This document shows, in pieces, positions 1-6,615 of a stretch of 36,490 bases of DNA. The position numbers and the translations under genes were made by a program. This stretch comes from Massilia sp. ST3. Lineage in GTDB: Bacteria > Pseudomonadota > Gammaproteobacteria > Burkholderiales > Burkholderiaceae_D. The stretch's first letter is position 1. Each line of letters opens with the position of its first letter. Where the stretch lies: assembly GCF_018119405.1 (NCBI RefSeq), contig NZ_JAGPWC010000051.1:1-36490 (forward strand), in the 5' to 3' direction. The notes beneath the pieces were generated by a model. It made no database searches. It was not told the DNA's origin and saw only the letters and a list, made by a program, of their open reading frames with translations.

Positions 1-65
1 GGGGGGGGGGGGGGGGGGGGCCCCCGGGGGGGGGGGGGGGGGGGGGGGGGGGGCGGCGGCCGCCC
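1..65. other. G/C homopolymer window edge, probable artefact
   Basis: The first 65 bases are almost pure runs of G and C, unlike any other part of the window, and the opposite end (36432-36490) has the same character. A NotI site (GCGGCCGC, 56-63) and the string CCCACGCGTCC (66-76), which resembles a cloning-adaptor sequence, follow immediately. This looks like low-quality read or vector-junction sequence rather than genome, and nothing biological should be read from it. Confidence 0.75.
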
Positions 66-89
66 CCCACGCGTCCAACCCGCGTTTGC

Positions 90-114
90 ACGGCCGGGCC
101 GCGTGCCCGGCCGT
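90..114 (+). other. GC-rich hairpin upstream of nudB
   Basis: A perfect 10-bp inverted repeat, ACGGCCGGGC (90-99) and GCCCGGCCGT (105-114), encloses a 5-base loop. It ends 8 bases before the nudB ATG and has no T-tract. It could be the end of an upstream gene (aspS often lies upstream of nudB in this group, from general knowledge) or a structure covering the nudB ribosome-binding region. Its role is undetermined. Confidence 0.45.
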
Positions 115-122
115 TATCACGG

Positions 123-578
123 ATGAAACCCCACAAGATCCCCGAATCGGTCCTGATCGTCATCCACACGTCCGCCATGGACGTGCTGCTGCTCGAACGC
201 GCCGACCGTCCCGGTTTCTGGCAATCGGTGACGGGCTCGCTCGACACGCTTGATGAGCCGCTGGCGGCCACCGCCGCGCGCGAGCTGTTCGAGGAAACCG
301 GCATCGTGGCCGACGGCGAGGCCATCCGCCTGGTCGACTGGCAGCTGTCCAACGTCTACGAGATCTACCCCGTCTGGCGGCACCGCTATGCGCCCGGCGT
401 CACCCATAACACCGAGCACGTGTTTTCGGTCTGCGTTCCGCGCGACATCGCGGTGACCTTGAGTCCGCGCGAACACCTGCGCTACGCCTGGCTGCCTCAT
501 CTGGAGGCCGCCGACAAATGTTTCTCGTCTTCCAACGCGGAAGCGATCCTGACATTGCCCCATTACATCGCGCAATAA
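123..578 (+). CDS. nudB: Dihydroneopterin triphosphate diphosphatase (Nudix hydrolase)
   Basis: This 151-residue Nudix hydrolase most likely removes pyrophosphate from dihydroneopterin triphosphate in cytoplasmic folate synthesis. The Nudix box is visible at residues 38-61: G38, E45, R53-E54 and E57-E58-x-G60, including the metal-binding REL-x-EE core. There is one extra residue between G38 and E45 relative to the textbook spacing, as I recall from betaproteobacterial NudB proteins. The motif EIYPVWRHRY and the overall length also fit NudB. The start at 123 follows a hairpin closely and has no clear Shine-Dalgarno sequence. The downstream phosphodiesterase/cardiolipin synthase pair is a common neighbour. 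The family assignment is solid; the exact substrate is inferred from similarity. Confidence 0.85.
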   Translation: MKPHKIPESVLIVIHTSAMDVLLLERADRPGFWQSVTGSLDTLDEPLAATAARELFEETGIVADGEAIRLVDWQLSNVYEIYPVWRHRYAPGVTHNTEHVFSVCVPRDIAVTLSPREHLRYAWLPHLEAADKCFSSSNAEAILTLPHYIAQ

Positions 579-944
579 CCTTTTGTCACAAATTGCCCCC
601 ATGCAGTGGGCTATTTCTAATCATTCTGTCAACGTAAGCTGCTGACTTCCCAATCGGAAACGAAAGTTTTCGATAAAAGAACGCTGGTTCGCTAAATTTT
701 TTTCTTCTGTGCGTTCACGCCCATATGGCGCACTTTTGACCCGCTAAAAATCACATTTTTCACTCTAGGCGCGCATCAAAAGCACCGGTTTTGGGCGTTT
801 TAGTGACCAAAGGAAATTTGTTGTTTTTGGATATGCACCATAGATTAATCGTTTGACATACCCAAACCGGTAGAATATCGTCAACTCCTCGCCGAAAGGT
901 GACAATTCGTTACAAATCTCTTGTCGAAAGAACTAGGAGGAACA
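579..944. other. 366-bp AT-richer intergenic region
   Basis: This stretch is clearly less GC-rich than the rest of the window and contains several T and A runs. I find no gene, tRNA or clear terminator in it. Its recognisable content is a sigma70-like promoter near its end (853-881) and the AGGAGG ribosome-binding site at 935-940 that serves the small gene starting at 945. Confidence 0.6.
853..881 (+). promoter_or_regulatory. Sigma70-like promoter for the 69-residue gene
   Basis: A perfect -35 box TTGACA (853-858) is followed after 17 bases by TATCGT (876-881), a 4-of-6 match to the -10 box. Transcription would start near 888, leaving a leader of about 57 bases before the ATG at 945. Confidence 0.55.
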
Positions 945-1154
945 ATGGACAACTTCAAACTCGAGTGCGAGGAAAAGGTGAAGGAAATCAGCACCGGCGA
1001 CGGCTGCATCTATGTCGACCTGCTGTGTGGCCTGCGCCTGATGGGTCCGCTGCTTTCCGCGGATGAGATCTCCGCTGCTAAACGCATTCCCAAGCGCAGG
1101 ATGATGGTGACCGGCCACGAAGCGCTCGTGGAGCAGGCACTCGCCTTTGGTTGA
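945..1154 (+). CDS. Small hypothetical protein (69 aa)
   Basis: I do not recognise this 69-residue protein. It starts MDNFKLECEEKVKEIS, is charged and probably alpha/beta, has three cysteines (in LECEE, GDGCIY and LLCGL), no signal peptide and no membrane segment. An in-frame TTG exists at 921, but AGGAGG at 935-940 lies 4 bases before the ATG at 945, so 945 is the likely start. It has its own promoter-like element (853-881) and is separated from the next gene by 104 bases, so it is probably transcribed alone or as a leader gene. That it is a real gene rests on the strong ribosome-binding site and promoter rather than on homology. Confidence 0.65.
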   Translation: MDNFKLECEEKVKEISTGDGCIYVDLLCGLRLMGPLLSADEISAAKRIPKRRMMVTGHEALVEQALAFG

Positions 1155-1258
1155 GCCCTGAAAGAGCCTGCCGGCGCGGTATCCGCGCGCCGACAGGACC
1201 GCTGCACGATTGGGCCTGGTTCCGGAAAACCCGCTTCCGATCCGGGTAGAATGTTCCC

Positions 1259-2068
1259 ATGAAAATTCGTGTAGCCACCTACAATATTCATAAAGGCGTG
1301 ACATCCCTGCGCGCCACCCCCCGCGTGATCGCGCTCAAGAAGGCGATCGCCGAATTCCACGCCGATATCGTCTTCCTGCAGGAGGTGCAGGGCCGGCACG
1401 ACCGGTACCAGGCACGCTTCGGCAAGGAAGACCGCGGCCACCGCCACTGGCCTGAAACCGCCCAGTACGAGTTCTTCAAGGGCGAGGCGCATCACAGCGC
1501 CTACGGGATGAACGCCGTGTACGACCACGGCCACCACGGCAACGCGCTGCTCTCGGCTTTCCCGATCGAGAATTCGCATAACCACGACGTGTCCGATCAC
1601 GCCTACGAGCAGCGCGGCATCCTGCATTGCGTGCTGGAGACCCCGGCCGGCAAGGTGCACTGCTATGTGGTGCACCTGGGCCTGTTCGAAGGCAGCCGCG
1701 GGCGCCAGACGGCCGCGCTGATCGAGGCCGTGAATGCCTCGTCGGAAGGCGGCCCGGTGATCATCGCCGGCGACTTCAACGACTGGCGCAATACGCTCAG
1801 CGACCGCCTGCGCAACGCGCTCGGGGTGGCCGAGGTGTTCGACGAGCTCGGCCCGCGCTCGCCGCTGGGCGACATGGTGCGCAGCTGGGCCGGCCGCCAG
1901 CCGCGCCTGGCGCCGGCGCGCACCTTCCCGGCCGCGCTGCCCTGGTTCCGGCTCGACCGGATCTACGTGCGCGGCTTCGCGGTCGACAACGCGCAGGTGA
2001 TGCACGGCCCGCTGTGGGCCAAGCTGTCCGACCACGCGCCGATCGTGGCGGAACTCCAGCTCGCTTAG
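1259..2068 (+). CDS. Endonuclease/exonuclease/phosphatase family protein (YbhP-like)
   Basis: This is a 269-residue member of the metal-dependent EEP superfamily (DNase I/exonuclease III/sphingomyelinase fold). The full active-site set is visible: TYNIHKG (N9, H11), LQEV with metal ligand E42, HGNALLS, HLGL, GDFNDW (D172, N174), LDRIY, and the terminal SDHAPI with H259. No signal peptide is evident, so it is probably cytoplasmic. It ends 7 bases before the cardiolipin synthase gene. The same pairing (YbhP with ClsB) occurs in Escherichia coli, which suggests a phospholipid- or phosphodiester-related role rather than DNA repair. The fold is certain; the substrate is unknown. Confidence 0.85.
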   Translation: MKIRVATYNIHKGVTSLRATPRVIALKKAIAEFHADIVFLQEVQGRHDRYQARFGKEDRGHRHWPETAQYEFFKGEAHHSAYGMNAVYDHGHHGNALLSAFPIENSHNHDVSDHAYEQRGILHCVLETPAGKVHCYVVHLGLFEGSRGRQTAALIEAVNASSEGGPVIIAGDFNDWRNTLSDRLRNALGVAEVFDELGPRSPLGDMVRSWAGRQPRLAPARTFPAALPWFRLDRIYVRGFAVDNAQVMHGPLWAKLSDHAPIVAELQLA

Positions 2069-2075
2069 CAGGGCC

Positions 2076-3236
2076 ATGCGTTCCCTTACCTATGTAGACA
2101 ACAACGACGTCACCCTGCTCGAAAGCGGCACCGCTTATTTCCCGGCGCTGATCGAGGCGCTCGACGCCGCCCGCAGCGACATCCTGTTCGAAACCTATAT
2201 CTTCGCCGAGGACGACACCGGCCGCGCCGTGCGCAACGCCCTGATCCGCGCCGCGCTGCGTGGGGTGAAGGTGAGGGTGCTGGTCGACTGGATCGGCACC
2301 GAGCACCGTCCCGCCTCGCGCCTGGGCGCCCTGTTCGCGGACGCCGGGGTGCAGTACCGCGTGTTCAATCCCTGGTGCCGGCGCGGCATCGCGCGCTCGC
2401 ACCGCAAGATCGTGGTGGTCGACCGCGAGACCGCTTTCGTGGGCGGCATCAACGTCAACGACGACTGGATCTGCGACCACCTCAAGGGCAAGCGCCTGCC
2501 GGCGCCGCGCTGGGATTTCTCGGTGCGCGTGCGCGGGCCGCTGGTGGCCCAGATCCACCGCGAGGCCCAGGCCCAGTGGATGCGCGTGGGGCACCTCAAG
2601 CTCAAGAACCGCATCGACCTGTTCCGCGAGATGCGCAAGCAGCCGCCGCAATCCTGCGAGCGGCCGGCGCGCGCCGCCTTCGTGGTGCGCGACAACCTGC
2701 GCAACCGCAGCACCATCCAGCGCGCCTACCTGCAAGCCCTGGGCCGCGCGCGCCGCAGCGTGCTGCTGGCCACGCCTTACTTCGCTCCGGGACGCAAGTT
2801 CCGCAAGGCCCTGGCCCATGCGGCCCAGCGCGGGGTCCAGGTGACGCTCCTGATCGGGGTAGGGGAGTTCCAGATCCAGGACGCGGTGGCGCACTCCTTC
2901 TACCCCAAGCTGCTGGCGGACGGCATCCGGGTGGTCGAGTACCGCAAGACCCAGCTGCACGCCAAGGTGGCGGTGGTGGACGACGACTGGGCCACGGTCG
3001 GGTCGAGCAATTGCGACGGGCTCTCCCTCTTCCTCAACCAGGAAGCCAACGTGGTGGTGAGCGACCCGGTGTTCGCCGCCGCCATGCGCGAGCACATCGA
3101 GCGCGGCATCGCCGACGGTACGCCGGTCTGCCCCGAGGAGTTCGCGCACATCGGCTGGTTCCGGCGTGCCAGCTACGGATTCGCCTATATGCTGTATAAA
3201 CTGGCGATGCGGGTCTTCGCGATCGGCTATGCATGA
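2076..3236 (+). CDS. clsB: Cardiolipin synthase, phospholipase D family
   Basis: This 386-residue protein carries two phospholipase D HKD motifs: HRKIVVVD with H109, K111, D116, followed by GGIN, and HAKVAVVD with H295, K297, D302, followed by GSSN. Two HKD halves form one active site that exchanges phosphatidyl groups between phospholipids to make cardiolipin at the inner membrane. It lacks the two N-terminal transmembrane helices of ClsA-type enzymes, matching the ClsB type. The ATG lies 7 bases after the EEP-family gene and an Hsp15-like gene follows after 13 bases, so the three genes probably form one transcript. The symbol rests on architecture and on the YbhP-like partner. Confidence 0.85.
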   Translation: MRSLTYVDNNDVTLLESGTAYFPALIEALDAARSDILFETYIFAEDDTGRAVRNALIRAALRGVKVRVLVDWIGTEHRPASRLGALFADAGVQYRVFNPWCRRGIARSHRKIVVVDRETAFVGGINVNDDWICDHLKGKRLPAPRWDFSVRVRGPLVAQIHREAQAQWMRVGHLKLKNRIDLFREMRKQPPQSCERPARAAFVVRDNLRNRSTIQRAYLQALGRARRSVLLATPYFAPGRKFRKALAHAAQRGVQVTLLIGVGEFQIQDAVAHSFYPKLLADGIRVVEYRKTQLHAKVAVVDDDWATVGSSNCDGLSLFLNQEANVVVSDPVFAAAMREHIERGIADGTPVCPEEFAHIGWFRRASYGFAYMLYKLAMRVFAIGYA

Positions 3237-3249
3237 ATGAACGGAAAGA

Positions 3250-3642
3250 ATGATGGAAGACAACAACGTACGACTCGACAAATGGCTGTGGGCGGCGCGC
3301 TTCTTCAAGACGCGCTCGATGGCCACCGACGCCATCGACCGCGGCCGGGTGCGCATCGGCGGCGAGCCGGTCAAGCCCTCGCGCGCGGTGAAGGTGAACG
3401 ACAAGATCCTGGTCGACAACGGCTCGGACCGCTGGGAAGTGATTGTGGCCGCGATCTCGGGCTCGCGCGGACCGGCGCCGGTGGCGCGCACCCTGTACTT
3501 CGAGACCGACGAGAGCATCGCGCGGCGCGAAAACGACAAGGAGGCGCGCAGGCTGTATCCGGAGCCGAGCCTGGATATCAAGGGCAGGCCGACCAAGCGG
3601 GATCGCAGGGCGCTGGTGAAGGCGGGTGGGGACGGTCATTAA
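3250..3642 (+). CDS. hslR: Hsp15-like S4-domain RNA-binding protein
   Basis: A 130-residue basic protein with an N-terminal S4 RNA-binding domain (about residues 8-65; RLDKWLWAARFFKTRS then GRVRIGGEPVKPSRAVK). Hsp15 binds free 50S ribosomal subunits that still carry a nascent peptidyl-tRNA and helps recycle them under heat stress. The C-terminal tail is rich in Lys and Arg (KGRPTKRDRRALVKAGG), as in the family. Two consecutive ATG codons (3250 and 3253) are possible starts, with GGAAAG just upstream. It is the last gene of the run beginning with the EEP-family gene, and a REP-like hairpin lies 38 bases past its stop. Confidence 0.85.
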   Translation: MMEDNNVRLDKWLWAARFFKTRSMATDAIDRGRVRIGGEPVKPSRAVKVNDKILVDNGSDRWEVIVAAISGSRGPAPVARTLYFETDESIARRENDKEARRLYPEPSLDIKGRPTKRDRRALVKAGGDGH

Positions 3643-3679
3643 GTTGCCGCTCGACTTTTTATTCCCACAGGCCCGAAGA

Positions 3680-3709
3680 CCGTCATCCCGGCCTGCGCCG
3701 GGATGACGG
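3680..3709. repeat. REP-like hairpin
   Basis: A 13-bp perfect stem (CCGTCATCCCGGC at 3680-3692 with its complement at 3697-3709) encloses a CTGC loop. The core GTCATCCCGGC...GCCGGGATGAC matches the units at 6495-6583 and 27930-28043, so it is one member of a dispersed family. It may also act as a transcription end for the upstream operon, though no T-tract follows. Confidence 0.8.
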
Positions 3710-3918
3710 ATTGAAGGTCGGTGGTGCAAGGGGATAACGCCTGCCCGCACATACGTGCTAATTCCCCCACCCAAACCCCCAAAAAAGCGTTATCTTTATC
3801 CCTAAAATAACACTCCACTGCCCCTGACCCCGTCCGGCCGGCAGCCCAGCCTCAACGGCGTGTACTAAAGCGCCGGCAGTTGTTTTGCATCAATAGAATT
3901 TCGCCTCTAAGTTCCCGT

Positions 3919-3960
3919 TTGACATTCCTCGTCTGATAGATAATAGTACGAGCGTTCGGA
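3919..3960 (+). promoter_or_regulatory. Promoter and possible TetR operator
   Basis: A perfect TTGACA (3919-3924) is followed by an AT-rich -10 zone (3939-3947, containing GATAAT and TAATAG at slightly suboptimal spacing). Directly downstream lies an imperfect palindrome, TACGAGCGTTCGGA (3947-3960; 5 of 7 pairs match). It is well placed for autorepression by the TetR protein encoded 45 bases further on. The operator assignment is inference. Confidence 0.4.
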
Positions 3961-4004
3961 TTTTTTTCGATGCAGAGGCCACTATCAGTACTTCATCCAA
4001 ATTC

Positions 4005-4622
4005 ATGCGCAAGGGCGAGCAGACACGGGCAGCGATCCTGGACGTGGCGCTCGAGCTCGCCAGCCGCAACGGCCTCGAAGGCCTGACCATCGGCCTGCTG
4101 GCCGACCGGATGAGCATGAGCAAATCCGGCGTGTTCGCCCACTTCGGTTCGCGCGAAGACCTGCAGCTGGAAGTGGTGAAGCTCTACCACCACCGCTTCG
4201 AGCAGGAAGTCTTTTACCCGAGTATCAAGGAGCCGCGCGGCCTGCCGCGCCTGGTGGCCATGTTCTCGCGCTGGATCAAGCGGGTGTCGGTGGAAATCGC
4301 CTCGGGCTGCATCTATATCAGCGGCGCCGTCGAGTACGACGACCGTCCGGGCCCGATCCGCGACGAGCTGGTGTCGATGGTGATGGCCTGGCAGAACGCG
4401 CTGCTGCGCTGCGTGCGGCAATCCATCGAGGTCGGCCACCTGCGCGCCGACACCGACGCCGAGCAGCTGGTGTACGAGATGTACGGCATGATTCTGGCCC
4501 TGCACCACGACGCCCGCTTCCTGCGTGCGCCCGGCGCCGTCGAACGCGCCAAGGCGGGCTTCGACCGGCTGATCGAAAATTACCGCAATCCCAACCAACA
4601 ACCAGGCATCCAGGCGGCGTAA
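4005..4622 (+). CDS. TetR/AcrR family transcriptional regulator of beta-oxidation genes
   Basis: This 205-residue protein has an N-terminal TetR helix-turn-helix (about residues 8-55; TRAAILDVALELASRNG, LTIGLLADRMSMSKSGVFAHFGSREDL) and a helical ligand-binding region. It lies 43 bases upstream of four fatty-acid oxidation genes in the same direction, so it probably represses them and responds to an acyl-CoA, as PsrA/FadR-type TetR regulators do. The ATG at 4005 has no good Shine-Dalgarno sequence, and the frame is open upstream back through about 3942 without another ATG, GTG or TTG codon, so a non-standard upstream start cannot be excluded. The ligand is unknown. Confidence 0.8.
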   Translation: MRKGEQTRAAILDVALELASRNGLEGLTIGLLADRMSMSKSGVFAHFGSREDLQLEVVKLYHHRFEQEVFYPSIKEPRGLPRLVAMFSRWIKRVSVEIASGCIYISGAVEYDDRPGPIRDELVSMVMAWQNALLRCVRQSIEVGHLRADTDAEQLVYEMYGMILALHHDARFLRAPGAVERAKAGFDRLIENYRNPNQQPGIQAA

Positions 4623-4665
4623 TCCGCCGCCCGTCCAACATCTTTACCTTCGTCAGGAGAAAACC

Positions 4666-6456
4666 ATGGGTCAGTACGTCGCGCCAATTCGGGATATGCA
4701 GTTCGTTCTGCACGAATTCCTCAACGTCACCGACGAATTCAAGAACCTTCCCGCCTACCAGGAGATCGATGCCGACATCATCAACCAGGTGCTGGAAGAA
4801 GGCGCGAAATTCACGCAGGAAGTGCTGTTCCCGCTGAACCATTCCGGCGACCGCGAAGGCTGCCACTACGACGCGGCCACCAAGACCGTGACCACCCCGA
4901 AGGGCTTCAAGGAAGCGTACAAGCAGTACGTCGAAGGCGGCTGGGCGGCGCTGGCCTGCGATCCGGAATACGGCGGCCAGGGCCTGCCGGTCACCCTGAA
5001 CAACTCGTTCTACGAGATGCTGAACTCGGCCAACCAGGCCTGGACCATGTACCCGGGCCTGTCGCACGGCGCCTACGAGTGCCTGAAGGAGCACGGCACC
5101 GACGAGCAGAAGAAGTTCTACCTGCCGAAGCTGGTCTCGGGCGAGTGGACCGGCACCATGTGCCTGACCGAAGCCCACTGCGGCACCGACCTGGGCCTGC
5201 TGCGCACCAAGGCCGAGCCGCAGGGCGACAACACCTACAAGATCACCGGCTCCAAGATCTTCATCTCGGCCGGCGAACATGACGTGTCGGAAAACATCGT
5301 CCACCTGGTGCTGGCGCGCCTGCCGGACGCACCGGAAGGCTCGAAGGGCATCTCGCTGTTCCTAGTGCCGAAGTTCCTGCCGAACGCCGACGGCTCGCTG
5401 GGCGCGCGCAACGGCATCTTCTGCGGCGCGATCGAAGAAAAGATGGGCATCCACGGCAACTCGACCTGCCAGATGAACCTGGACGGCGCGGTCGGCACCC
5501 TGATCGGCCAGCCGCACAAGGGCCTGCAGGCGATGTTCGTGTTCATGAACGCCGCCCGCCTGGGCGTCGGCATGCAGTCGCTGGGCCTGACCGAAGTCGC
5601 CTACCAGAATGCCCTGGCCTACGCCAAGGACCGCATCCAGATGCGCAGCCTGTCGGGCCCGAAGGCTCCGGACAAGCCGGCCGACCCGATCATCGTGCAT
5701 CCGGACGTGCGCCGCATGCTGCTGACCGCCAAGGCCTACGCCGAAGGCGCGCGCGCCTTCTCGTCCTACATGGCGCTGCAGATCGACCGCGAACTGAACC
5801 ACCCTGACGAAGACGTGCGCAAGGAAGCCGCCGATGAAGTCGCGCTGCTGACCCCGGTCATCAAGGCCTTCATCACCGACAACGGCTGGATCGCCACCTC
5901 GGAAGCGATGCAGGTCTACGGCGGCCACGGCTACATCAGCGAGTGGGGCATGGAGCAGTACGTGCGCGACGCCCGCATCAACATGATCTACGAAGGCACC
6001 AACACCGTGCAGTCGCTCGACCTGCTGGGCCGTAAGATCCTGATGGACAACGGCGCCAAGCTGCGCAAGTTCGGCGAGAAGATCAAGGCCTTCGTGGAAG
6101 AGAACGGCCTGGACGAATCGCTGTCCGAGTTCATCACCCCGCTGGGCGAACTGGGCGACAAGGTCCAGAAGCTGACCATGGAAATCGGCATGAAGGCCTT
6201 CCAGAACCCGGACGAAGTGGGCGCCGCCGCCGTGCCTTACCTGCGCGTCGTGGGCCACCTGGTGTTCAGCTACTTCTTCGCCCAGATGGCGAAGATCGCG
6301 CTGGCCAAGAAGGATTCGGGCGACAAGTTCTACGAAGCCAAGCTGCACACCGCGCGCTTCTACTTCGCCCGCCTGTATCCGGAAACCGCGATGCTGATCC
6401 GCCAGGCGCGTTCGGGTTCGGCGAATCTGCTGGCAATGGACGCAGACCTGTTCTAA
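4666..6456 (+). CDS. Acyl-CoA dehydrogenase, long C-terminal-domain type
   Basis: A 596-residue FAD-dependent acyl-CoA dehydrogenase that introduces the trans-2 double bond in the first step of beta-oxidation and passes electrons to ETF. FAD/substrate motifs are visible: CLTEAHCGTDLG, GSKIFISAGEHD, and QVYGGHGYISEWGMEQYVRDARI. The catalytic base is in MIYEGTN (E443). The extra C-terminal helical domain of about 120 residues makes it the roughly 600-residue type common in betaproteobacteria, related to DmdC and unlike the roughly 815-residue E. coli FadE. A clear AGGAGA precedes the ATG. It is the first enzyme gene of the cluster and is separated from the next one by a pair of REP-like units. 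Chain-length preference cannot be read from sequence. Confidence 0.9.
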   Translation: MGQYVAPIRDMQFVLHEFLNVTDEFKNLPAYQEIDADIINQVLEEGAKFTQEVLFPLNHSGDREGCHYDAATKTVTTPKGFKEAYKQYVEGGWAALACDPEYGGQGLPVTLNNSFYEMLNSANQAWTMYPGLSHGAYECLKEHGTDEQKKFYLPKLVSGEWTGTMCLTEAHCGTDLGLLRTKAEPQGDNTYKITGSKIFISAGEHDVSENIVHLVLARLPDAPEGSKGISLFLVPKFLPNADGSLGARNGIFCGAIEEKMGIHGNSTCQMNLDGAVGTLIGQPHKGLQAMFVFMNAARLGVGMQSLGLTEVAYQNALAYAKDRIQMRSLSGPKAPDKPADPIIVHPDVRRMLLTAKAYAEGARAFSSYMALQIDRELNHPDEDVRKEAADEVALLTPVIKAFITDNGWIATSEAMQVYGGHGYISEWGMEQYVRDARINMIYEGTNTVQSLDLLGRKILMDNGAKLRKFGEKIKAFVEENGLDESLSEFITPLGELGDKVQKLTMEIGMKAFQNPDEVGAAAVPYLRVVGHLVFSYFFAQMAKIALAKKDSGDKFYEAKLHTARFYFARLYPETAMLIRQARSGSANLLAMDADLF

Positions 6457-6494
6457 ACCCGTCACGTAGCAACTTAACCGACCCGCGGCTCCAA

Positions 6495-6583
6495 CCCGTC
6501 GCCCCCGCGAAGGCGGGGGTCCAAGTTTGCATGCGCTGCCACAGCGCTGAACTTGGATCCCCGCCTGCACGGGGAAGACGGGT
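6495..6583. repeat. Pair of inverted REP-like units (BIME-like)
   Basis: Two hairpin units face each other. The first runs from CCCGTC (6495-6500) through CCCCGC-gaag-GCGGGG to TCCAAGTTT; the second runs from AACTTGGATCCCCGC through a short loop to GACGGGT (ends 6583). The outer CCCGTC/GACGGG and inner CCAAGTT/AACTTGG blocks are mutually complementary, so the whole element can also fold as one long imperfect stem. It sits between the acyl-CoA dehydrogenase and the FadN-like gene and may affect mRNA stability or partial termination within the operon. Confidence 0.8.
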
Positions 6584-6615
6584 CAAACGCAGCGGGTAAA
6601 TCAAAGGATTCAAGA

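Larger units (their letters stand above)
3643..4004. other. 362-bp intergenic region before the TetR gene
   Basis: No gene is visible here. The region holds a REP-like hairpin (3680-3709), a C-rich stretch (about 3765-3845), and near its end a TTGACA element with an AT-rich -10 region (3919-3947) that probably drives the TetR regulator and perhaps the whole beta-oxidation cluster. Confidence 0.6.

Noticed and set aside
3786..3810. GTTAT...ATAAC inverted arms as a TetR operator
   Set aside because: The arms are only 5 bp with a 13-base gap and lie more than 100 bases before the likely promoter; chance is a sufficient explanation.
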